Shown one piece after another: positions 1-3,790 of a DNA stretch of 7,154 nucleotides. The stretch spans positions 15,176 through 22,329 of the forward strand of contig DOQH01000044.1 in the NCBI GenBank assembly GCA_003514455.1, read 5' to 3'. Position 1 is the first letter of the stretch. Each line of letters begins with the position of its first letter. The DNA comes from Candidatus Magasanikiibacteriota bacterium. GTDB taxonomy: Bacteria; Patescibacteriota; Patescibacteriia; Magasanikbacterales; UBA10003. A program made the translations under genes and the position numbers. The notes beneath the pieces are model-generated. The model saw nothing but the letters and a program-made list of their open reading frames with translations, made no database searches and was not told the origin of the DNA.

Positions 1-588
1 GCGTATGAACCAAAAGAAGCCAATCCAATGATGGGCTGGCGCGGCGCTTCACGATATTATGATGAGCATTTTAAACAAGCGTTTGCTTTGGAGTGCGTGG
101 CAGTGAAAAAAGCGCGCGAGGAGTGGGGATTGAAAAATTTAATTGTGATGATTCCATTTTGCCGCACAGTTGAAGAAGGAAAAAAGGTTTTAAAAGTAAT
201 GGATGAGCATGGTTTGGCAAGAGGAAAGGACGGGCTACAAGTATATATGATGGTGGAGATTCCTTCCAATGTGATTTTGGCGCGTGAGTTCGCGAAGATT
301 TTTGACGGTTTTTCCATTGGTTCCAATGATTTGACGCAATTGACTTTGGGAGTTGACAGGGATTCGCAATTGGTAAGCCATATTTACAACGAACGCAATG
401 AGGCGGTGAAAACATTAATCAGCCAAGTTATTAAAGTGGCGCATGAAAATAAAGTGAAAGTTGGGATTTGCGGGCAAGCGCCAAGTGATTATCCCGAGTT
501 TGCAGAGTTTTTGGTCAAGGCGGGAATTGATAGTATTTCATTAAATCCTGACACAGTTGTAAAGACCTGGCGGGCTCTTTCAGTTTGA
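1..588 (+). CDS. ppsA: Phosphoenolpyruvate synthase, C-terminal part (5' end outside the window)
   Basis: This is the last 195 codons of PEP synthase (pyruvate, water dikinase), a cytoplasmic enzyme that converts pyruvate and ATP to PEP, AMP and phosphate for gluconeogenesis. The reading frame is open from base 1, so the gene continues upstream. The visible part is the PEP-utilising TIM-barrel domain. It contains NPMMGWRG (residues 8-15 of the fragment), the metal and substrate loop MVEIPSN (84-90), [10 protein letters not shown] (105-114), and the GICGQ loop (155-159) whose Cys157 is the family's catalytic acid. It ends with the usual SLNPDTVV segment, close to where E. coli PpsA ends, so the 3' end looks complete. 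Related PEP-utilising enzymes such as PPDK share the fold, but GWRG followed by ICGQAPSD fits PpsA best. A terminator and a new promoter follow at once, so this is the last gene of its unit. Confidence 0.95.
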   Translation, partial: AYEPKEANPMMGWRGASRYYDEHFKQAFALECVAVKKAREEWGLKNLIVMIPFCRTVEEGKKVLKVMDEHGLARGKDGLQVYMMVEIPSNVILAREFAKIFDGFSIGSNDLTQLTLGVDRDSQLVSHIYNERNEAVKTLISQVIKVAHENKVKVGICGQAPSDYPEFAEFLVKAGIDSISLNPDTVVKTWRALSV

Positions 589-613
589 CATTTGTCGTCA
601 TTTATACTAAAAT
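585..613 (+). promoter_or_regulatory. Promoter of the GC-rich small-gene cassette
   Basis: There is a perfect -35 TTGACA at 585-590, a 17-nt spacer and a -10 TAAAAT at 608-613. The -35 overlaps the ppsA stop codon (586-588). The expected start is near 618-621, at the first bases of the ppsA terminator hairpin. It would serve the two small genes at 677-1109. Confidence 0.65.
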
Positions 614-617
614 ATTC

Positions 618-645
618 AACCAGAGGTTTCTATCTCTGGTTTTTG
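618..645 (+). terminator. Rho-independent terminator of ppsA
   Basis: AACCAGAG (618-625) pairs perfectly with CTCTGGTT (634-641). Two further inner pairs (one G-U) are possible around a short loop, and a T-rich tail follows. It lies 29 nt after the ppsA stop. The cassette promoter would start transcription at its left edge, so the same hairpin could also form the 5' end of the cassette mRNA. Confidence 0.75.
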
Positions 646-676
646 TTCAATTGGGTCTGCCGCAAGAAGGAGGAAA

Positions 677-856
677 ATGGGCAGGTTCAAGAGCAACTGG
701 TGGCTTAGGCCAATCAGTCAAGTGGACAGCAACTCGGTGCTTAACGCGTTAGGCAAAGATAGAATTGTCGGCTGGGTTCTGCCTTTGCGACCGGTCTGGA
801 GCGTATGGAAAGTCCTGCGCTTCTTGAAAGGAACATCAGCCAAAAGGGGGTTCTGA
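677..856 (+). CDS. Small unknown protein, 59 aa, first gene of the GC-rich cassette
   Basis: I do not recognise this protein. The ATG at 677 follows AAGGAGG (667-673), the strongest SD in the window. It has only 3 nt between its last G and the ATG, or 6 nt from the AAGG core. The product starts MGRFKSNWWLRPIS, is basic, and has five Trp: WW at residues 8-9, then W33, W41 and W44 in a hydrophobic stretch (about 31-50) rich in Val, Leu and Pro. It ends in a basic tail, KGTSAKRGF. A peripheral membrane or RNA-binding peptide is possible but only inferred. The stop at 854-856 is 1 nt before the next start, so the two genes are probably translationally coupled. Base composition is far more GC-rich than neighbouring genes. 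The promoter, SD, coupling and terminator support it as a real gene, but no homology can be seen by eye. Confidence 0.6.
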   Translation: MGRFKSNWWLRPISQVDSNSVLNALGKDRIVGWVLPLRPVWSVWKVLRFLKGTSAKRGF

Positions 857-857
857 T

Positions 858-1109
858 ATGCAAGGTTCGAGAGAGGTCGTGGGGATGGGAAAACCCGGAG
901 TGGTTCGTCGTAGGGTGGATCAAGACACTTTCCGAGCGCGTCAGTCGTTCGTGCGAGTCTTGGGCAATGCGGTCGAAGACCGTATCGTTCAGGATCGCAA
1001 GGAAGAAACTGATCACACCGTTGCCACTGCGAAGGTCGTGAGGGCAGAGATGGAAGTGGCCTCTGCTTCGGCTTTCTCCGATTCCGCGTCCACCGCGATC
1101 AACTCCTAG
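858..1109 (+). CDS. Small unknown protein, 83 aa, second gene of the GC-rich cassette
   Basis: I do not recognise this protein. Its start follows AAGGGGG (844-850) at a good 7-nt spacing, and the gene begins 1 nt after the stop of the 59-aa gene. The product has a Gly/Arg-rich start (MQGSREVVGMGKPGVVRRR) and a charged, probably helical middle (about residues 22-66: RARQSFVRVLGNAVEDRIVQDRK and onward). Its Ser/Ala-rich low-complexity tail ends TAINS. There is no membrane segment, signal peptide or cysteine. Third codon positions are mostly G or C (GTC, GTG, GCG, TCC), unlike the A/T-ending codons of ppsA or the transporter operon, which suggests transfer or a special expression class. A strong terminator starts 9 nt after the stop. 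A longer frame on the opposite strand exists here but has no start signals. Confidence 0.6.
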   Translation: MQGSREVVGMGKPGVVRRRVDQDTFRARQSFVRVLGNAVEDRIVQDRKEETDHTVATAKVVRAEMEVASASAFSDSASTAINS

Positions 1110-1117
1110 TAACTTGT

Positions 1118-1176
1118 CCGACAGGGCGCGCAGGCCTATCCAACCTGCCAACGCGCGTTCTGTCGGCCGCTTTTTT
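1118..1176 (+). terminator. Strong rho-independent terminator of the small-gene cassette
   Basis: CCGACAG (1118-1124) pairs with CTGTCGG (1160-1166). This continues through two G-U pairs (GG with TT) and CGCGC with GCGCG. An inner CAGG/CCTG pair closes the top. Four bases then lead to TTTTTT at 1171-1176. The GC content of the stem matches the cassette rather than the flanks. Confidence 0.85.
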
Positions 1177-1189
1177 ACAACCGTAAAAC

Positions 1190-1218
1190 TTGATATTTTT
1201 TAAGCAATTTGATAGTAT
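1190..1218 (+). promoter_or_regulatory. Promoter of tRNA-Asp
   Basis: The -35 TTGATA (1190-1195), a 17-nt spacer and the -10 TAGTAT (1213-1218) place the start near 1225, a few bases before the mature tRNA at 1231. This implies only a very short 5' leader. Confidence 0.6.
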
Positions 1219-1230
1219 TTGATTACTAAT

Positions 1231-1305
1231 GGGCCGGTAGCGTAGCCCGGTTATCGCGCCTCCTTGTCACGGAGGAGATCGCGGGTCCGAATCCCGTCCG
1301 GCCCG
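1231..1305 (+). tRNA. tRNA-Asp (GTC anticodon)
   Basis: A full cloverleaf can be drawn. The acceptor GGGCCGG (1231-1237) pairs with CCGGCCC (1298-1304). The D stem is GCG/CGC (1240-1242, 1255-1257). The anticodon stem CCTCC/GGAGG encloses loop TTGTCAC with anticodon GTC at 1266-1268. The T stem is GCGGG/CCCGT. The discriminator is G1305, as expected for tRNA-Asp. CCA is not encoded, so it must be added by a nucleotidyltransferase. The T loop reads TCCGAAT, so position 55 is C rather than the nearly invariant U (pseudouridine). The gene has its own promoter and terminator and stands alone. Confidence 0.95.
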
Positions 1306-1308
1306 ATT

Positions 1309-1338
1309 CAAAGAACACGCCATTTGGCGCGTTTTTTG
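1309..1338 (+). terminator. Terminator of tRNA-Asp
   Basis: CAAAGAACACGCC (1309-1321) pairs with GGCGCGTTTTTTG (1326-1338) around an ATTT loop, with one G-U pair and one A-C mismatch. The T run is part of the 3' arm. It begins 3 nt after the tRNA. Read from the other strand, it may also stop transcription of the small RNA next to it. Confidence 0.8.
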
Positions 1339-1441
1339 AAATAAAAGATCCGCTGCAGGCTTGGCTGAGGCATTCTATGCAAAGGAGGGTAAGCATAGAG
1401 CACTCATCCAAACCTGTAGCGGATCTTTAAATCTCTTGATG
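1339..1441 (-). ncRNA. Candidate small RNA: long hairpin with an anti-Shine-Dalgarno loop
   Basis: A hairpin spans 1344-1428. The basal arms are 16 nt (1413-1428 with 1344-1359) with one mismatch, an A-C in the minus-strand RNA. Above them are a CCAA/TTGG helix, a TGAG/CTCA helix with small bulges, and a perfect 7-bp apical stem (1393-1399 with 1374-1380). In minus orientation the 12-nt loop (1381-1392) reads UUACCCUCCUUU. This contains CCUCCUUU, the same as the standard 3' end of bacterial 16S rRNA. The minus strand is preferred because an extended -10 promoter sits just upstream (1448-1475) and because the 3' arm is followed by TTTTATTT, as in an intrinsic terminator. On the plus strand the tail is TTTAAATC and no promoter is seen. 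I looked for and did not find SRP RNA, 6S RNA or RNase P signatures. The function is unknown; SD occlusion is an inference. Confidence 0.6.
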
Positions 1442-1447
1442 TGAATA

Positions 1448-1475
1448 ATTCTACCACATCAAAAAAGTATTTCAA
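1448..1475 (-). promoter_or_regulatory. Extended -10 promoter of the candidate small RNA
   Basis: On the minus strand the -35 TTGAAA (1475-1470), a 16-nt spacer and the -10 TAGAAT (1453-1448) are visible, with a TGG just before the -10 that makes an extended -10 (TGnTAGAAT). The expected start is near 1441, about 13 nt before the hairpin. It lies between the rplT terminator and the hairpin, so it can only serve the small RNA. Confidence 0.65.
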
Positions 1476-1493
1476 GGGTTTTGCTTGTGGATA

Positions 1494-1525
1494 AAAAATA
1501 TCCCGACTTATGTCGGGATATTTTT
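1494..1525 (-). terminator. Terminator of the smpB-ssrA-infC-rpmI-rplT block
   Basis: Perfect 14-bp inverted repeat with core TCCCGAC/GTCGGGA around a TTAT loop, flanked by A runs on one side and T runs on the other. It starts 8 nt after the rplT stop on the minus strand. The symmetry makes it able to act in both directions. Confidence 0.9.
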
Positions 1526-1533
1526 GTGATAAT

Positions 1534-1866
1534 TTATGCTGTCAACTTGGAGAACACTGCCGGGAAATTTGTTGCAAGTTCAGATAAAATCTTTTTATCC
1601 AACTTGATATTAGCCAGTCGCAACTTGTGGCGGAGTTTGCTGTACGAATCGCCCAGTTCGCGAGCGGCGGCATTGATTCGCACTTGCCACACTTTTTTGA
1701 TCTCGCGTTTTTTATTGCGGCGATCTCGATACGCGTACGCTCCGGCCTTCAAAATGGCCACGCGAGCCAATTTGATTTTACTTTTTCTGCCCCAGCGGTA
1801 GCCCTTGACTTGTTTTAAGATGTTTTTTCTCCGTTTGAGATAATCTTTTCCTCGTTTAATGCGCAT
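1534..1866 (-). CDS. rplT: 50S ribosomal protein L20
   Basis: L20 (bL20) binds 23S rRNA early in large-subunit assembly. The 110-aa product starts MRIKRGKDYLKRRKNILKQV and has the family pattern GYRWGRKSKIKLARVAILKAGAYAYRDRR in overlapping pieces. The conserved INAAARELGDSYSKL segment follows, then a globular C-terminal part ending LATNFPAVFSKLTA. It is a few residues shorter than the usual 115-120 but complete. It is the last gene of infC-rpmI-rplT, the classic order, and is followed by a strong terminator. There is no SD upstream of the ATG; the preceding bases are only A and T. The 48-nt gap to rpmI holds a GC-rich repeat. In many bacteria L20 represses this operon by binding the leader; no such leader structure could be identified here. 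Confidence 0.97.
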   Translation of the reverse strand: MRIKRGKDYLKRRKNILKQVKGYRWGRKSKIKLARVAILKAGAYAYRDRRNKKREIKKVWQVRINAAARELGDSYSKLRHKLRLANIKLDKKILSELATNFPAVFSKLTA

Positions 1867-1881
1867 ATATATTATGTATTA

Positions 1882-1917
1882 GATCCCTCGCTTTGCTCGG
1901 GATGACGCTCGGCGTCA
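1882..1917 (-). repeat. Short double-hairpin repeat between rpmI and rplT
   Basis: On the minus strand TGACGC-CGA-GCGTCA forms a 6-bp hairpin (1917-1903). ATCCC...GGGAT with inner GC/GC and facing GA/GA bases forms a second one (1903-1883). The GA/GA could stack as tandem G-A pairs in RNA. The hairpin begins with the TGA stop codon of rpmI. Sequences of the type ATCCCGAGC(A)AAGCGAGGGAT recur between genes in many CPR assemblies as I recall them; only one copy is in this window, so its repeat status is inferred. Confidence 0.45.
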
Positions 1918-2112
1918 ATTATTCGGCATAGCCGCCTTTAATGTATTGATAAAAACTTTGGAAAAACTAATATCGCGTCGTTTGTTGCGGGTGGTTTTAC
2001 CTGATTCTCGGGCGTTAAAATGATCCTGTCCGCATTTGCGTTTTAGAAATTTGCCATTTTTGGTTTTTTTAAGTCGCTTGGATGTTGCTTTGTGTGTTTT
2101 TAATTTTGGCAT
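1915..2112 (-). CDS. rpmI: 50S ribosomal protein L35
   Basis: L35 (bL35) is a small, very basic protein of the large ribosomal subunit. The 65-aa product starts MPKLKTHKATSKRLKKTKNG, the family signature, followed by GKFLKRKCGQDHF, where most relatives have a His-rich segment, then KTTRNKRRDISFSKVF. The length is normal. The start lies 11 nt after the infC stop with no SD in the gap, so it is likely translated by coupling to infC. Its TGA stop is the first three bases of a hairpin belonging to the intergenic repeat, so the last residues (AAMPNN) may have been shaped by insertion of that repeat. Confidence 0.95.
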   Translation of the reverse strand: MPKLKTHKATSKRLKKTKNGKFLKRKCGQDHFNARESGKTTRNKRRDISFSKVFINTLKAAMPNN

Positions 2113-2123
2113 AATTATTTTGT

Positions 2124-2696
2124 TTAGGATTTTTCTGCGGAGGTTTTAGCGATTAAAGCGCTGATTTTTCCGCCTTGCATGATTGATGGCTGTTCTTTGA
2201 TAACCGGCAGATCTTTTTGAATGGAAGTGATGAAATCCACGATCATTTGAAAAGCCAAATTAGCGTGCTGTCGTTCGCGTCCTCTTAAAATTATTTCAAT
2301 TTTTACTTTGTTGCCTTCGTTTAAAAATTTTAATGCCTGCGTGCGGCGCATATCCAGATCATGAGCTCCGATGCGCACGGAAAGGCGAATTCCTTTGATT
2401 TCAATTTGCTTTAACGCCTGTTTCTGTTTTTTCATTTCCTTTTCTTTTTCGTATTTGAAATGACCGTAGTCAATGAACCGAGCTACCGGCGGATTTGCTG
2501 ACGGATCAACCTCCACCAAATCAAACCCGCGCTCTTCAGCGGCCGCAACTGCTTTCGCAGTCGGCATCACGCCCAAATGCTCGTTGTTCTCGTCAATCGC
2601 CCGAACTTCCGGCGCTGTGATAAATCTGTTCACTTTAAAACGAGTAACCGGCGAGACATTTTGATTTCTTTTGTAATGATATCGTGAAATTCGCAT
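2124..2696 (-). CDS. infC: Translation initiation factor IF-3
   Basis: IF-3 binds the 30S subunit, prevents early subunit joining and checks the initiator tRNA and start codon. The 190-aa product has a basic N-terminal extension (MRISRYHYKRNQNV) and an N domain with VNRFITAPEVRAIDENNEHLGVMP (about residues 23-46, shown for position). The linker signature PPVARFIDYGHFKYEKEKE follows at about 89-107. The C domain has KGIRLSVRIGAHDLDMR and EIILRGRERQHANLAF. The length is typical. The start chosen is ATG at 2696. It is not one of the rare start codons (AUU, AUC, AUA) used for autoregulation in many bacteria, and no SD precedes it. tmRNA ends only 15 nt upstream, so there is no room for a separate promoter or leader; transcription must come through or from inside ssrA. 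The 11-nt gap to rpmI suggests coupled translation. Confidence 0.97.
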   Translation of the reverse strand: MRISRYHYKRNQNVSPVTRFKVNRFITAPEVRAIDENNEHLGVMPTAKAVAAAEERGFDLVEVDPSANPPVARFIDYGHFKYEKEKEMKKQKQALKQIEIKGIRLSVRIGAHDLDMRRTQALKFLNEGNKVKIEIILRGRERQHANLAFQMIVDFITSIQKDLPVIKEQPSIMQGGKISALIAKTSAEKS

Positions 2697-2711
2697 TTCA
2701 AAAATTTTTAT

Positions 2712-3112
2712 TGGTGGAGATGGGGGGAGTTGAACCCCCGTCTAAAAGGATAGTCAAGATATTTCTACAGGCGTAGTTTGATTTGGTTTTAGAAAAAAAT
2801 ATCAAAATCAAACAAAAATATTTTTTTCGATCCTCAGTGCCTTTCAATCAAATTCGTAAGGAAACAAGTTTGATCTAGCTCAATTTTATAACACCCTTCG
2901 CGCTTATTGAGCTTGGGCGCGTTGGATGGGTAGCGAGCTATTAAGCCGCGACCATTGCAAATGAAGGAACAACGAAAGCGTTAGCAATCGCGTTCTTCAC
3001 TTTTGTAAATACATTGGCATGTATAATTGATCCTTAAAGATTAACGAGATCAAAAATCAAATCTCGGCCAGCATATCTTGTCAAAGACCTCTTATCAAAG
3101 CCCGGCATCCCC
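2712..3112 (-). ncRNA. ssrA: Transfer-messenger RNA (tmRNA)
   Basis: tmRNA frees stalled ribosomes together with SmpB and adds a degradation tag. The 3' end has a T arm (GGGGG, loop TTCAACT, CCCCC), then CATCTCC, A and an encoded CCA (2714-2712). The 5' end GGGGATG (3112-3106) pairs with CATCTCC (one G-U). Helix P2 is supported by CAAGATAT pairing with ATATCTTG near the 3' side, and CTACGCCTGTAG before it fits the 3' part of known tmRNAs. The tag frame ends at TAA (2943-2941) and reads KNAIANAFVVPSFAMVAA; the resume codon is not certain, it may lie a codon or two earlier. The D-loop region reads CTTTGATAAG instead of the usual TTCGACA. The 5' end lies inside the last 18 nt of smpB, so the ends rest on the acceptor pairing. 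Total about 401 nt, one-piece form. Confidence 0.93.
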
Positions 3113-3547
3113 AAGCGTTCGTTTGACTTCGCGATTAATATCGCGTTTTTTTATTACTTCTCTTTTGTCAAACTTTTTTCTGCCTCGGCCCAAGCCGATT
3201 TGGAGCTTAATCAGATGGTGTTTAGTATACAGCTTTAAGGGGATGATTGTCAAGCGGCCTTGGTCTTTTTGACCGGCTAAACGGTTAATTTCGCTTTTTT
3301 TAAGCAGAAGTTTGCGATTTTGGGTTGGTTCATAGCCCTTCATTTGACCGGCTTTTTTATATGGTGAAATATGCGCGTTAATAAGCCACGGCTCGCCTTT
3401 GGAAAGCGTGATATATGCGGCTTTTAAGCTCACCTGCCCATCGCGAATCGCTTTCACCTCGGCGCCGGTCAATACCAAACCCGCCTGCATTGTTTCCAAG
3501 ATTTCATAGTCAAACGACGCGCGTTTGTTTATAGCTAGATTTGGCAT
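3095..3547 (-). CDS. smpB: SsrA-binding protein SmpB
   Basis: SmpB binds the tRNA-like domain of tmRNA and brings it to stalled ribosomes, mimicking the codon-anticodon stem. The 150-aa product has the family motifs in order: NKRASFDYEILETMQAGLVL (7-26), TGAEVKAIRDGQVSLKAAY (27-45), GEPWLINAHISPY (51-63), then KLYTKHHLIKLQIGLGRGRKKFDKR, which includes the GRGKK-like tmRNA-binding segment. The C-terminal tail (KREVIKKRDINREVKR) is basic, as required for function. The final residues TLGDAGL and the TGA stop are encoded within the first 18 nt of tmRNA, so tail and RNA constrain each other. The ATG at 3547 lies only 6 nt from a 164-bp inverted-repeat element, with no SD between, so the promoter must lie inside or beyond that element. 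Confidence 0.97.
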   Translation of the reverse strand: MPNLAINKRASFDYEILETMQAGLVLTGAEVKAIRDGQVSLKAAYITLSKGEPWLINAHISPYKKAGQMKGYEPTQNRKLLLKKSEINRLAGQKDQGRLTIIPLKLYTKHHLIKLQIGLGRGRKKFDKREVIKKRDINREVKRTLGDAGL

Positions 3548-3553
3548 AATGTT

Positions 3554-3717
3554 AGGGCCTGTCGCCGAATGTCATTTTGACTGCAATTTTCATCTTTTGG
3601 CCAAAATTGTTTCAAAATTTTTCAGCTTAATTTTCAATTAAACCTCAAAATTTATTCAACAATTTTGTCTCAAAATCTGAAAATATCGTTACAAAAGCAC
3701 ATTCGGCGACAGGCCCT
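3554..3717. mobile_element. Inverted-repeat element (MITE-like or long stem-loop), 164 bp
   Basis: AGGGCCTGTCGCCGAATGT at 3554-3572 is repeated exactly in inverse at 3699-3717, a perfect 19-bp inverted repeat. Weak symmetry continues inside (TTTTG with CAAAA). The interior is AT-rich and non-coding, with more small inverted repeats (CAAAATTGT 3602-3610 with ACAATTTTG 3659-3667). Size, sharp GC-rich ends and lack of an ORF fit a MITE moved in trans by a transposase that is not in the window. No clear target-site duplication was found, so a regulatory long hairpin between the divergent smpB and transporter genes remains possible. It fills most of the 243-nt gap between them; nothing else is seen there except the promoter at 3733. 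Confidence 0.6.
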
Positions 3718-3732
3718 CTTATTGTATCTTTT

Positions 3733-3762
3733 TTGACACAATCTTTCAAGATGAGGTATAAT
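3733..3762 (+). promoter_or_regulatory. Consensus promoter of the membrane-protein operon
   Basis: The -35 TTGACA (3733-3738) and -10 TATAAT (3757-3762) are both perfect, separated by 18 nt. The start is expected near 3769, giving a leader of about 20 nt without an SD. A second TATAAT at 3768-3773 has only a weak -35 (TTCAAG, 17-nt spacing) and may be an alternative start. Confidence 0.8.
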
Positions 3763-3790
3763 TGAAGTATAATTTTAAGTATTTAAATTT

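Noticed and set aside
805..1041. 78-codon plus-strand frame overlapping both cassette genes
   Set aside because: Trp- and Cys-rich with no clear independent signals; the 1-nt-coupled pair in the other frames has better SDs and explains the DNA fully.
645..1117. GC-rich region as a structured RNA such as RNase P RNA
   Set aside because: GC-rich islands in AT-rich genomes are often RNA genes, but I found none of the conserved RNase P motifs (GAGGAAAGTCC, ACAGAAA), and the SD-start-stop arrangement favours coding. This is not excluded for an unknown RNA.
741..1151. 136-codon open frame on the minus strand across the GC-rich cassette
   Set aside because: It starts inside the terminator stem of the cassette, has no SD or promoter, and is antisense to two genes with proper signals. 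Cys-, His- and Arg-rich composition is typical of a shadow frame in GC-rich DNA.
1344..1428. Hairpin as SRP RNA or 6S RNA
   Set aside because: The SRP signature (GGTCAGG...GGAAGG..AGCAG) is absent, and the hairpin is too short and lacks the large central bubble of 6S RNA.
1344..1428. Hairpin read on the plus strand, showing AAAGGAGGG in its loop
   Set aside because: No plus-strand promoter lies between the tRNA terminator and the hairpin, and the 3' tail is not T-rich. Pairing quality does not separate the strands: each has one G-U where the other has a mismatch. The minus strand is preferred, not proven.
3134..3172. Dedicated tmRNA promoter inside smpB (minus-strand TTGACA at 3172-3167 and TATTAAT at 3140-3134)
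   Set aside because: The spacing between the two boxes is 26 nt, too long for a normal promoter, and the -10-like box is about 21 nt from the tmRNA 5' end.
3551..3720. Target-site duplication around the 164-bp inverted-repeat element
   Set aside because: The flanks GTT and CTT, or TTA and TCT if the ends are shifted by one base, do not match, so transposition is not proven from the ends.
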